From NCBI GenBank assembly GCA_965243775.1, contig CBDEWF010000037.1, positions 119,603-183,602 on the forward strand: a stretch of DNA of 64,000 nt, in the 5' to 3' direction. Position 1 is the stretch's first letter; every line of letters begins with the position of its first letter. The notes beneath the pieces were generated by a model. The model was not told the origin of the DNA. It ran no database searches and saw only the letters and a list, made by a program, of their open reading frames with translations. Positions 8,504 to 17,125 of this stretch are shown piece by piece. Origin of the DNA: Sansalvadorimonas sp965243775 (GTDB lineage Bacteria; Pseudomonadota; Gammaproteobacteria; Pseudomonadales; Endozoicomonadaceae). The position numbers and the translations under genes were made by a program.

Positions 8504-9238
8504 TTTCATTCCGTTAGAAAAGTACAGTCTTGTAATTGTATTTTTCTAACTGTCATCCAGCCTGTTATTTATCACGTCCAGCTAACTGCAGCAAATCCTG
8601 AAGACATCGAAAGATTAAAACAACGCTGGCAGCCCAAGCTGAATCTCCCGACAGATAAATCCTTCACCTCAAAGCTACTTGAGTTCAGCGTTTTTCCCGG
8701 AGTTGCTGTCATCGCAACTGCAGCCTGGTGGTACGGAGATTATCTGCCAGTTTTGCGCTACATGTCTTACGATAAAAGGGCATTTGATCTGGCGAACCTT
8801 GCTGCAAATATTGCGGCCGTTCAGCCCTGGATAATGCGTGACCTGCACCACTGGCAGGAAACCAGACCAGGGGAGCGTACCCAGTGGCTACCAGCTTATG
8901 TTGTGTTCTGGGCTATTCAGGTGGGAGTTTGGGCTGCCATTGAAGGAAACCGTGGCAGCTCTCTGGCCTGGTCCGGGATGGCGGGCTACACCTTGCTGGA
9001 ATATCTCTACAACTCGGGAGATATATCGGATGACGGTAATACTGTGAATTACATCATGTCACTGGTTTCGGCCGTGGTAGCCAATGTTTTTTATGCAACA
9101 AAGGTTACAGCCCTGATCCTTGTTCCCCACCTGACTGGAGCTGTGGGTGGGATGGGAGTGTTTGGAGCAGTTCAGTGGATAAAATCCAAACAAACGCCTG
9201 AAAAAACAGGCGTTCGTCGAGAGTGGACAAAATTCTGA
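8504..9238 (+). CDS. hypothetical membrane protein, apparently 5'-truncated
   Basis: The frame is open from 8504 (just after TAA 8501-8503) to TGA 9236-9238 and reads as real protein throughout, for example PEDIERLKQRWQPKLNLP and VFPGVAVIATAAWWYGDYLP. No ATG, GTG or TTG occurs before TTG 8753 and ATG 8762, and neither of those has a convincing ribosome site. The part from 8753 has two or three hydrophobic stretches (WLPAYVVFWAIQVGVWAAI, NYIMSLVSAVVANVF, VTALILVPHLTGAVGGMGVF). I do not recognise the family. Either the gene lost its 5' end or it uses an unusual start. The span 8379-8503 holds nothing else I can identify. Its last codons contain the asnS terminator hairpin. Confidence 0.45.
   Translation, partial: FHSVRKVQSCNCIFLTVIQPVIYHVQLTAANPEDIERLKQRWQPKLNLPTDKSFTSKLLEFSVFPGVAVIATAAWWYGDYLPVLRYMSYDKRAFDLANLAANIAAVQPWIMRDLHHWQETRPGERTQWLPAYVVFWAIQVGVWAAIEGNRGSSLAWSGMAGYTLLEYLYNSGDISDDGNTVNYIMSLVSAVVANVFYATKVTALILVPHLTGAVGGMGVFGAVQWIKSKQTPEKTGVRREWTKF
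9193..9214 (-). terminator. hairpin terminator of asnS inside the end of the convergent ORF
   Basis: AACGCCTG and CAGGCGTT pair around a six-base loop. On the minus strand the hairpin follows the asnS stop by about 25 bases and is followed by TGTTTGG and TTTT further on. It overlaps the last codons of the plus-strand frame. Confidence 0.55.
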
Positions 9239-10639
9239 TCAAAAGGCAGCGTTACGTGGAGTCCGTGGGAATGGAATGGTCTCACGAATGTTCTGAACCC
9301 CTGTCAGGTAACCCAGAAGACGCTCAAAGCCAAGGCCAAATCCAGCGTGGGGAACTGTGCCGTAGCGGCGCAGGTCACGATACCAGCTGTAGTCTTCCTT
9401 GTTCATACCCTGAGCTTCGATACGGGCATCAAGCACGTTCAGGCGCTCTTCACGCTGGCTGCCGCCGATAATTTCACCGATGCCAGGAGCCAGAACGTCC
9501 ATGGCAGCAACAGTCTTGCCGTCCTCGTTCATGCGCATGTAAAACGGCTTGATGCTGGCAGGGTAGTCAGTGACTACCACGGGGCCTTTCACGTACTCTT
9601 CAGCCAGGAAGCGTTCGTGCTCGGACTGCATGTCAATGCCCCACTCGACCGGGAACTCGAACGTCTTGCCAGACTTGAGCAGAACATCAATGCACTCGGT
9701 GTAAGTCATGCGGGTAAAGCTGGATTCAGCCAGGGTCTTGACTCGTTCGATACAGCTCTTGTCTACACGCTGGTTGAAGAAGTTCATATCATCCGCACGT
9801 TTCCCCAGCATTTCACCGCAGACAGTTTTCAGCATTTTTTCAGCCAGGTTCGCTACATCATTCAGGTCTGCGAAGGCCAATTCAGGTTCAACCATCCAGA
9901 ACTCGGCCAGATGACGACTGGTATTCGAGTTTTCAGCCCGGAAAGTCGGACCGAATGTGTATACCTTGCTCATGGCACAGGCCAGGGTTTCGGCATTCAG
10001 CTGACCGGAAACAGTCAGGTAGGCCTGCTTACCAAAGAAGTCTTCGTTGAAATCGACTTCGCCCTTGTCTGTGCGGGGCAGGTTGTTGAAGTCCAGGGTG
10101 GATACACGGAACAGCTCACCGGCACCTTCACAGTCGGAAGCGGTGATCAGCGGCGTGTTGACCCACATGTAGCCTTCACGGTCAAAGAAATTATGAATGC
10201 TGTTGGCCGCTGCATGGCGGATACGGTTCATGGCGCCAATGATATTGGTGCGTGGACGCAGGTGAGCATATTCGCGCAGGTGCTCCATGGAGTGGCGCTT
10301 GGGCTGCATGGGATAGGTTTCAGGATCGTCAACCCAGCCCAGAACTTCAACGGAAGTCGCTTTCACTTCCCAGTCCTGACCTTTGGCTGGTGATTCCACC
10401 AGAATACCTTTGACACGGACACTGCATCCGGCGGTCAGCTTCTGAACATCTTCGGCATAGTTAGCGAGATCATTCTCGGCAATGACCTGGACGGGATCAA
10501 AACAGCTGCCATCATGAACAGCCAGGAAAGACATGCCAGCTTTGGAATCACGGCGGGTGCGTATCCAGCCACACAGTTCAATTTCACTGTCTTTGGATTT
10601 CTGGCCGGCCAGCAGGTCGGCAATAGGAGTATGAGTCAT
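9239..10639 (-). CDS. asnS: asparaginyl-tRNA synthetase
   Basis: Class IIb aminoacyl-tRNA synthetase charging tRNA-Asn. From ATG 10637-10639 the product is 466 residues, the E. coli length; a TTG six bases upstream is less likely. The N-terminal OB fold is visible in VCGWIRTRRDSKAGMSFLAVHDGS-like sequence (IELCGWIRTRRDSKAG). Motif 2 is FRAENSNTSRHLAEFWMVEPE, and motif 3 is GFGLGFERLLGYLTG near the C terminus. Codon use and composition are those of a core gene. It converges on the membrane ORF, the two stop codons being adjacent. Confidence 0.97.
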   Translation of the reverse strand: MTHTPIADLLAGQKSKDSEIELCGWIRTRRDSKAGMSFLAVHDGSCFDPVQVIAENDLANYAEDVQKLTAGCSVRVKGILVESPAKGQDWEVKATSVEVLGWVDDPETYPMQPKRHSMEHLREYAHLRPRTNIIGAMNRIRHAAANSIHNFFDREGYMWVNTPLITASDCEGAGELFRVSTLDFNNLPRTDKGEVDFNEDFFGKQAYLTVSGQLNAETLACAMSKVYTFGPTFRAENSNTSRHLAEFWMVEPELAFADLNDVANLAEKMLKTVCGEMLGKRADDMNFFNQRVDKSCIERVKTLAESSFTRMTYTECIDVLLKSGKTFEFPVEWGIDMQSEHERFLAEEYVKGPVVVTDYPASIKPFYMRMNEDGKTVAAMDVLAPGIGEIIGGSQREERLNVLDARIEAQGMNKEDYSWYRDLRRYGTVPHAGFGLGFERLLGYLTGVQNIRETIPFPRTPRNAAF

Positions 10640-11088
10640 TGGCAACAGCTGTTACTTTTTCGAAAAAGGGGATTATATGTTGGCCAGTTCCGAAAGGCAG
10701 GTCTGGCCGGATAAATAATGTTCCAGTCTGTCAGGGAGGCGCGAATTGGCAATCGGGGATATCCACATATTACCAATTGCAGGGCAGGTAAACAGGTTGC
10801 TGACTGATCTGGAAGGTTGGCAGAATGATTATTGCAGCCTGCTTGTCTGGTCAAGGGCCGCAATACATGTCGCCCAAATCAGCTTGTTATCATTGAAAGC
10901 GCCAGTTTACCAGCTTAGAGCATAGGTTTGCTGGGCTGATAATTTGACAGGAATTCAGGTTCCTCCACAGAAAAAGCTATTTAATCAGTCAAATTTATCA
11001 GAATAAAGGGTATCCACTGGCCATATTTTCATCGGTATGATCCTGCGGCCTAAACTCAATGGAAGGAGTTCTATTTGAGGCAGGTTTC
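10640..11088. other. intergenic region between asnS and the WH2 protein gene
   Basis: About 450 bases carry no frame I believe in and no repeat or RNA that I recognise. It must hold the divergent promoters of asnS and of the downstream gene. Confidence 0.6.
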
Positions 11089-13125
11089 ATGGGCTTATTT
11101 AGCAGAACTGGTCATACCAAGGTTGATTCCCGGCCATTAACTCATGTCCCTAATGGTAAGCAGTCAGCTGCAGAAAAAACAGGGAAGCATAAAAGCAGGA
11201 AAGTTTCTGTCGCCAGCCCATTTAAAAAGTTCATTAACCTTGTCTCTTCTTCTCCTAAAAGCAGCAAATCTATCCAGTCAAGATCTGCCAGTGTTCCCGA
11301 TGATCAGGCTGTCCAAAAAGCCACAGTTAAAAGAAGTGAGTCTTTCCCTGAAGCGAGCAAATCTACACAGTGTGCAACCCAGACACTTCAACCTGAGGCG
11401 TTCAGTGCTCCAAATTCTGTTAGAGGCTCTGACGATCGTATCGACCTGGGTGAAGCGAAAAACATGTTTACCGAGGTTGTCACAAATGTGCTTGCTGGAG
11501 ATCTGGCCAGTGAAAGTCTTGAAAGATACGCCGGGTCGCTTGATATAAATCGCCAGGGACAAACCAGGGAGCAGCTGTTTAAAACAAGAAATGAAACCCT
11601 TGAAATACTCCACGAGGAGATGAAGGCCAAGGTTAATAATGTCATTGGTCTGTACATGGGTGAGTATCCAGATCTGAATAGTCAGTTTACGAACGAAGAG
11701 ATAGAGACTATTAGTCGTGACTTGGAGGCAGCTGTTTTCAACCAGATGGCAAAACAGGTATGGTCCGACCGTAAGGTTGCTGAAAGTGCAGAGAGAGTCG
11801 CGCCAGGGTTCGAGTGGCTGGCCAGGCGGGCGAAATCACCCGAAAAGAGGCCCAGTAGTCCTCGGGCATTCAGACCGGCAACACCCAATAAACCTATAGC
11901 TCTGAAATCCAGGACTATCTCTCAAGCCACTGTTGAAAAAACAGTTGGCACTGAAGCAAGTACTGGGGGTATAGCCAAAGCACAGACGACACCCAGTGCG
12001 GAAAGAAGTGTAAGCGCAGTTCCTCCACAGACATCAAGCTCTACAACAGTTCCGTCACAACCAGTGCAGAGTTCAGAAAATGCGGAAACTGTTGCTGATG
12101 TGACGGGTTTGGAGAGTCAGGAGAATATAGCAGTCCAACTGGGGCAGGGACTGAAATTTCTACACACCGAAATTGATACCAAGCTTTCCCCGGAAGCAGC
12201 TGGCACGGCAAGACGTCTCTACAATGTTGTGATTGATGCAGGCGTGGATAATGCTGAGGCTCAACGGATTGTGCTTCTGTTTAAGGAGGCTATTACAGAT
12301 CATGGTCTTACTGTCGAACAGGCTAAATCTGTCGGTGTTGAAGTAACCAACTGGTTGAACGATGACGCAGATTTCAATTCTGAGGAAGTGTTTAAGGCCG
12401 GTACTTCGTTCAGCCAGTGGCTGGCTCAGGGGTTCAGTGAGGAGGAAGCTCATAATGCCCTGACCCAGTGGCTTTCCGATGGTGTGAATGCCCAGAGTAG
12501 TGGGGGAGATACGGAAGTTTCCACTGAAAAGGGGGCAGAGAAAACTGCAGAAGTAGACGAGGCTCGAAGTCAACTTCTGGAAGAGATAAGGAAAGGAAAA
12601 GATCTCAAGAAAGTTGAAATTAATAAGGATCCGCCCTCGGTTGATGCTCGAGATGCACTTATGGCAGACATACGGAAAGGGAAAAAGCTTAATCCGGCTA
12701 AACGTGGAAAAGCTGGAGAAAGCAAAGTTGAAGAAGGTAAGAAACAATCTTCAAAAGAACTGACTGATGTTTTAAGTCGGGGGTTTGAGGCAAAAAGTGC
12801 GCAGATTGCTGAGCAGACTGGAGAAGCCGTTTTTTTAGAAGATTTGACCAGCACTATTGACGGTTTCTTCTTTGATAAGGAAATCATTGATAAAGTGCCT
12901 GCGGACGCTCTTCCAGAATTGAAAACAGAGCTGCGTAGCGTAATTGATAAGGTCCAAGTTTCCCTTTCCCTGCCTTTACATACTATCTCCGACAATGACT
13001 TGCAGAACCTGATTGATGGTACCCTCAAGAAACACCGTGACGGTGAAACGTTTCAGGATGTAGTACAAAACTGGGTCAGACAACAAACTTATTCAGGAAA
13101 TCAACCTTTCCCTGAAGACGAGTAA
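11089..13125 (+). CDS. tandem WH2-motif protein, candidate actin-binding effector
   Basis: I chose ATG 11089 because GAGG at 11077-11080 is well placed; ATG 11059 would add 10 residues without a ribosome site. The product is about 678 residues, with no signal peptide or membrane segment. The first about 330 residues are Ser/Thr/Lys/Pro-rich and probably disordered, around a helical block (GEAKNMFTEVVTNVLAGDL). A second helical block covers roughly 350-475. Two WH2-like motifs follow at nucleotides 12562-12618 and 12646-12705: ARSQLLEEIRKGKDLKKVE matches the WH2 pattern (hydrophobic helix then LKKV), and ARDALMADIRKGKKLNPAK keeps the helix but has LNPA. WH2 motifs bind monomeric actin; tandem copies occur in actin nucleators, including bacterial effectors. 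The C-terminal about 150 residues are helical and unrecognised. Confidence 0.72.
   Translation: MGLFSRTGHTKVDSRPLTHVPNGKQSAAEKTGKHKSRKVSVASPFKKFINLVSSSPKSSKSIQSRSASVPDDQAVQKATVKRSESFPEASKSTQCATQTLQPEAFSAPNSVRGSDDRIDLGEAKNMFTEVVTNVLAGDLASESLERYAGSLDINRQGQTREQLFKTRNETLEILHEEMKAKVNNVIGLYMGEYPDLNSQFTNEEIETISRDLEAAVFNQMAKQVWSDRKVAESAERVAPGFEWLARRAKSPEKRPSSPRAFRPATPNKPIALKSRTISQATVEKTVGTEASTGGIAKAQTTPSAERSVSAVPPQTSSSTTVPSQPVQSSENAETVADVTGLESQENIAVQLGQGLKFLHTEIDTKLSPEAAGTARRLYNVVIDAGVDNAEAQRIVLLFKEAITDHGLTVEQAKSVGVEVTNWLNDDADFNSEEVFKAGTSFSQWLAQGFSEEEAHNALTQWLSDGVNAQSSGGDTEVSTEKGAEKTAEVDEARSQLLEEIRKGKDLKKVEINKDPPSVDARDALMADIRKGKKLNPAKRGKAGESKVEEGKKQSSKELTDVLSRGFEAKSAQIAEQTGEAVFLEDLTSTIDGFFFDKEIIDKVPADALPELKTELRSVIDKVQVSLSLPLHTISDNDLQNLIDGTLKKHRDGETFQDVVQNWVRQQTYSGNQPFPEDE
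12562..12705 (+). repeat. two tandem WH2 motifs (protein-level repeat)
   Basis: The two copies start 84 bases (28 residues) apart. They share the spaced pattern AR-x-x-L-x-x-x-IRKGK-x-L, the signature helix and LKK element of WH2 actin-binding motifs. Confidence 0.75.
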
Positions 13126-13359
13126 ATTCCCTCCCGCCCTAGGCACGATAGACGAAATTACTATACCACTGCAGGTATAGGTAATGATTCAGAGTTTCTT
13201 TTATGGTCTACTGAAATCCGGCACTGTAGAGCCGCAGTGCTGTAGCTGATTGACTTATCCTAATAACATCAATGCGACCCGCCTGTACTCGCAAGAGGTG
13301 GGTGCAGTTTCCTCATGGATATAACAAGTCCGGCAACCGGACAGATAACAGGTAATACC

Positions 13360-14514
13360 ATGGCGAAAGTCGAATTAAAAGGCGTGGTCAAATGCTTTGG
13401 AGATGTCCAGGTTGTACATGGCATTGATCTGGAGATTTTCGACAACGAATTTATTGTTCTTGTTGGCCCGTCCGGCTGTGGAAAGTCTACCATTTTACGC
13501 ATGGTGGCCGGGCTGGAGTCAGTCAGTGGTGGTGAAATTTATATTGGCGATCGCTGTGTCAATGAGGCGTCCCCCAAGAACCGCAATGTTGCCATGGTAT
13601 TCCAGAACTATGCGCTTTATCCCCATATGACTGTTTATGAGAATATGGGTTTCAGTCTGGATATGGCCAGGCGTCCACGTTCTGAGATAAACGACAAGGT
13701 CAGACAGGCTGCAGAGACGCTGGAACTGGAGGAGTATCTCCATCGCAAGCCGGAAGCTCTTTCCGGTGGCCAGCGCCAGAGAGTGGCCATGGGCCGGGCT
13801 ATTGTCCGCCAGCCCGATGTATTCCTGTTTGATGAACCTCTTTCTAATCTGGATGCCCAGTTACGTACCCAGATGCGTATGGAGTTGAAAAAGCTCCATA
13901 TGCAGTTTAGTACCACCACCATTTATGTCACCCATGACCAGATCGAAGCTATGACCCTGGCGGACCGGATTGTAATTCTGAAGGATGGGCATATTCAGCA
14001 AGTGGGTACACCCATTGAGGTTTATGAACAGCCAGCCAATGTTTTTGTCGCCCAGTTTATCGGCAATCCTCCCATGAATATTCTCAACGGTGATATTGAG
14101 GAGCGGGAAGGCAGGAAAGGTGTCAGCTCAGGAGAGCTGTTCTTTCCCCTGCCGAAAAACAGGTGGAGTTATCTGGAAACAGAAACACCTGTGATGTTTG
14201 GTCTGAGGCCAGATGCCGTCAAGGTCGGAGATGCTATAGAGAAGATTCCTGGCTTCTGGCGCAGTTCGGCAACAGTTGAGTTAACAGAAATTCTTGGCGG
14301 TCAGTCATTGATTGATCTGACAGTTTGTCAAGGAACCAGTTTGATTGCAGAAGTTGAGGGACGGGTAAGGATCAAGGCAGGAACAACCATTCCTGTTGGT
14401 TTCTGTTTTGACAGAGTTGTGCTTTTTGATCCTGATACCCGGAAAGCTATTCCAGAAGCAGCAGGTGCTGCTCGGAACATTGAGAGCAAAGTTGAAAGCG
14501 CCTTTGGGGCGTAG
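13360..14514 (+). CDS. sugar ABC transporter ATP-binding protein (MalK/UgpC type)
   Basis: The 384-residue ATPase has Walker A GPSGCGKST, the Q-loop in VFQNYALYPHMTV, signature LSGGQRQRV, Walker B VFLFDEPLSNLDA and the switch histidine in YVTHDQIEAM. A C-terminal TOBE/MalK-like regulatory region covers about 240-370. The ATG at 13360 gives the conventional start AKVELKGVVKCFG; the frame stays open 45 bases upstream. It powers sugar import with the substrate-binding protein and two permeases encoded next (14601-17950). The upstream 234-base gap probably carries the operon promoter; no operator stood out. Confidence 0.93.
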   Translation: MAKVELKGVVKCFGDVQVVHGIDLEIFDNEFIVLVGPSGCGKSTILRMVAGLESVSGGEIYIGDRCVNEASPKNRNVAMVFQNYALYPHMTVYENMGFSLDMARRPRSEINDKVRQAAETLELEEYLHRKPEALSGGQRQRVAMGRAIVRQPDVFLFDEPLSNLDAQLRTQMRMELKKLHMQFSTTTIYVTHDQIEAMTLADRIVILKDGHIQQVGTPIEVYEQPANVFVAQFIGNPPMNILNGDIEEREGRKGVSSGELFFPLPKNRWSYLETETPVMFGLRPDAVKVGDAIEKIPGFWRSSATVELTEILGGQSLIDLTVCQGTSLIAEVEGRVRIKAGTTIPVGFCFDRVVLFDPDTRKAIPEAAGAARNIESKVESAFGA

Positions 14515-14600
14515 GTGTCAGTCACATCATTGCAGCTCAAGAACTTATACAAGAGTTCAGAGCAAGAAAGAGTCCATACCAATAAAAAGGAGGAAGGACC

Positions 14601-15869
14601 ATGTTGAAGCAGGTCTCCAAACTGGGGATGGCACTATGTGCATCTGCCATATTGGCAGTAACATCAATGTCTGCCCAAGCTGGGAGCCATGAAGGTAATG
14701 AGCTGGAAATCTTTTCCTGGTGGGCTGGAGATGAGGGGCCAGCACTGGAAGCTCTTATCGACCTTCATACCCAGAAGTTTCCCAAGGTTGATGTCATCAA
14801 TGCTACTGTGACAGGTGGTTCAGGCGTTAACGCCAAAGCTGTTCTAAAAACCCGTATGCTGGGTGGTAACCCACCTGACAGCTTCCAGGTTCATGCCGGT
14901 CAGGAGCTGATAGGTACTTGGGTAAAGGCGGATCGTATGGAAGATCTGTCTCCCCTGTTCGAGGAAGAAGGCTGGCTGGACGTTTTCCCGGAAGGCTTGG
15001 TTAAGCTAATTGGTACTGATAATGGTATCTGGTCTGTACCTGTCAATATTCACCGTTCCAATGTTGTCTGGTTTATTCCTGGAAATCTGGATAAGTGGGG
15101 TGTAAAAGCTCCTAAAAGCTGGGATGAGTTCTTCGAAATTGCTCCCAAACTGAAAGCCGAAGGTGTGGTTCCTCTGGCCTTGGCCCAGAACTGGACTGCC
15201 AATCACCTTTGGGAATCTGTAGCCCTTGCTTCTCTTGGTGCAGAGAAGTGGGATGCTTTGTGGTCTGGCAAGCTCTCCTTTGACAGCCCTGAAGGTGTAC
15301 AAGCCTGGGAACTGTTTGGCAAGGTGCTTGAGTACACTAACGGGGATGCTTCTTCACTCTCCTGGCAGCAGGCCACCGATATGGTTGTTGATGGTCGCGC
15401 TGCCTTTAACGTGATGGGTGACTGGGCTGCCGGCTATATGAGCACTACCAAGAAGCTGGCTCCCGGTAAAGGCTTTGGCTGGGCTGCTTCTCCAGGTACC
15501 AATGGTAAGTTCATGTTTCTGGCAGACTCTTTTGGTCTGCCCAAGGGATCACCCCATCGTGATAATGCTATTGAATGGCTGAAGATCCTTGGCTCCAGGG
15601 AAGGTTCCGATGCCTTTAATCCACTCAAGGGCTCCATCTCCGCACGTACTGACAGTGATCTGTCCAAGTACAACGACTATGGCAAGTCAGCCTCCAAAGA
15701 CTTTGGTAATGACCGCATCGTTGGCTCACTGGCCCATGGCGTAACAGCTAATGAAGGCTTTATGAATGACTTCGCTTCTGTCATGGAGATGTACCTCAAG
15801 ACCAGAAATGCTGAGGCTGCCGGTAAAGCCATGGCACAGATTGCTGCCAAGAACAGGATCGGTTCCTGA
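14601..15869 (+). CDS. sugar ABC transporter substrate-binding protein, glucose/galactose type
   Basis: A strong AAGGAGG site precedes ATG 14601. The 422-residue protein has a signal peptide ending near SAQA (about residue 27) and is periplasmic. The mature start ELEIFSWWAGDEGPALEAL, the stretch ATVTGGSGVNAKAVLKTRML and the later FNVMGDWAAGYM closely resemble the Thermus thermophilus glucose/galactose-binding protein as I remember it. That makes glucose or galactose the most likely ligand; this is recall, not an alignment. GSHEGNELE directly after the signal suggests a mature N terminus near there. A long hairpin between this gene and the permease genes fits higher expression of the binding protein. 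Confidence 0.9.
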   Translation: MLKQVSKLGMALCASAILAVTSMSAQAGSHEGNELEIFSWWAGDEGPALEALIDLHTQKFPKVDVINATVTGGSGVNAKAVLKTRMLGGNPPDSFQVHAGQELIGTWVKADRMEDLSPLFEEEGWLDVFPEGLVKLIGTDNGIWSVPVNIHRSNVVWFIPGNLDKWGVKAPKSWDEFFEIAPKLKAEGVVPLALAQNWTANHLWESVALASLGAEKWDALWSGKLSFDSPEGVQAWELFGKVLEYTNGDASSLSWQQATDMVVDGRAAFNVMGDWAAGYMSTTKKLAPGKGFGWAASPGTNGKFMFLADSFGLPKGSPHRDNAIEWLKILGSREGSDAFNPLKGSISARTDSDLSKYNDYGKSASKDFGNDRIVGSLAHGVTANEGFMNDFASVMEMYLKTRNAEAAGKAMAQIAAKNRIGS

Positions 15870-15882
15870 TATCAGCAGATAG

Positions 15883-15915
15883 CTGATGACCGGGAGTCTG
15901 ACTCTCGGTCATCAG
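15883..15915 (+). promoter_or_regulatory. intra-operon hairpin after the binding-protein gene
   Basis: CTGATGACCGGGAGT pairs with ACTCTCGGTCATCAG (one G-T wobble) around a three-base loop. No T tract follows, so it is more likely an mRNA-stabilising or attenuating hairpin than a full terminator. Confidence 0.6.
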
Positions 15916-16003
15916 GGCATCCGTTAGCGCAGGAGTACAATTTCTGTCATCAGGTGGTGGGAAGAGTATTCCATAAAAAGCAATATGTAGGTTGAGTGCA
16001 GCA

Positions 16004-17122
16004 ATGCGAGAAGTTTCCAAAGACCGAATCAAGGCGTTCCTGACTCTGCTGCCTTCGATTATTCTGATCGCTGTGTTTGTCTACGGGTTTATTGGCAACA
16101 CTGTCTGGATATCCCTCACCAACTGGGGAGGTGTAGCAGCCCTGGCAGAAAACCCGCAGATGGAGTTTATCGGTTTCCAGAACTATGTGGATCTGTTTAC
16201 AGGTTTTCTGGAAGGCCGGTTTCGCCAGGATCTGGTGAACGCGATCTATTACTCGGTATTGCTGTTGGCCGGTGCTGTAGGCATCGGAATGTTCATAGCA
16301 ATTCTTCTTGACCGGAAACCCCGGGGGGAAGATTTCCTGCGCACTGTTTTTCTCTACCCAATGTCCCTGTCATTTATTGTGTCAGGGACAATCTGGCGCT
16401 GGTTGCTGGCTCCTCAAGGTGGAGTCAACATCCTTCCCACTTATCTGGGATTTGAATCACTGACATTCAAATGGCTGGCCAGTAAAGAGTCTGTACTGCT
16501 GTTTAACTGGCAAAACCTGCTGGGCATTATTCTTTATATTGCCGCATTCACTCTGATTGTTATCGGCATCTGGGGATTGAAGCGGGATCCGAAACGGGCC
16601 GTAGGCCGGTGGTTGGCTCCGGGAGTTATTATCGGAGTGGTAGTCTGGCTTTTTGGAGATCTGTTGCCCCAAGCCATGATTATGGAAGAGACTCACGGTT
16701 TTAATCTTGCGACTCTGGGCATTATCTTCGCCACTATCTGGCAGTACTCTGGGTATACCATGGCACTTTATCTGGCCGGGTTTAATGGAATTTCCCAGGA
16801 CCTGAAACATGCTGCCATGCTGGACGGTGCTTCAGAATGGGGTTACTACCGGCATATCGCCATTCCCATGCTTAAGCCAATTACTATCAGCGCAGTGATT
16901 ATTCTCTCCCATATATCACTGAAAATGTTTGATCTGATCTTTGCCATGACCGGGCCGGATAATGCAGAAACCGGCCACCCTGCCCTGAATATGTACCTGA
17001 CCACTTTCCGGGCCAACGATTTTGCTAAGGGTGCAGCCATAGCCATTGTGCTGTTTATGGTGGCGGCCATGTTTATTATCCCGTACCTGGTCAGTTCCTA
17101 TCGGCAGAAGGGGGGGGAGTAA
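16004..17122 (+). CDS. sugar ABC transporter permease (MalF-like)
   Basis: Inner-membrane permease of about 372 residues with several transmembrane segments (IKAFLTLLPSIILIAVFVYGF first) and the EAA-loop region HAAMLDGASEWGYYRHIAIP that contacts the ATPase. It is longer than typical permeases of 290-310 residues because of an additional hydrophobic hairpin around GIILYIAAFTLIVIGIWGL and APGVIIGVVVWLF before the conserved core; family members of the Thermus-like glucose importers share a long form. ATG 16004 is favoured; TTG 15992 is possible. The second permease follows after 3 bases. Confidence 0.9.
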   Translation: MREVSKDRIKAFLTLLPSIILIAVFVYGFIGNTVWISLTNWGGVAALAENPQMEFIGFQNYVDLFTGFLEGRFRQDLVNAIYYSVLLLAGAVGIGMFIAILLDRKPRGEDFLRTVFLYPMSLSFIVSGTIWRWLLAPQGGVNILPTYLGFESLTFKWLASKESVLLFNWQNLLGIILYIAAFTLIVIGIWGLKRDPKRAVGRWLAPGVIIGVVVWLFGDLLPQAMIMEETHGFNLATLGIIFATIWQYSGYTMALYLAGFNGISQDLKHAAMLDGASEWGYYRHIAIPMLKPITISAVIILSHISLKMFDLIFAMTGPDNAETGHPALNMYLTTFRANDFAKGAAIAIVLFMVAAMFIIPYLVSSYRQKGGE

Positions 17123-17125
17123 GAT

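Noticed and set aside
9347..10393. 348-codon open frame antisense to asnS
   Set aside because: Shadow of a strongly biased core gene; asnS motifs are unambiguous.
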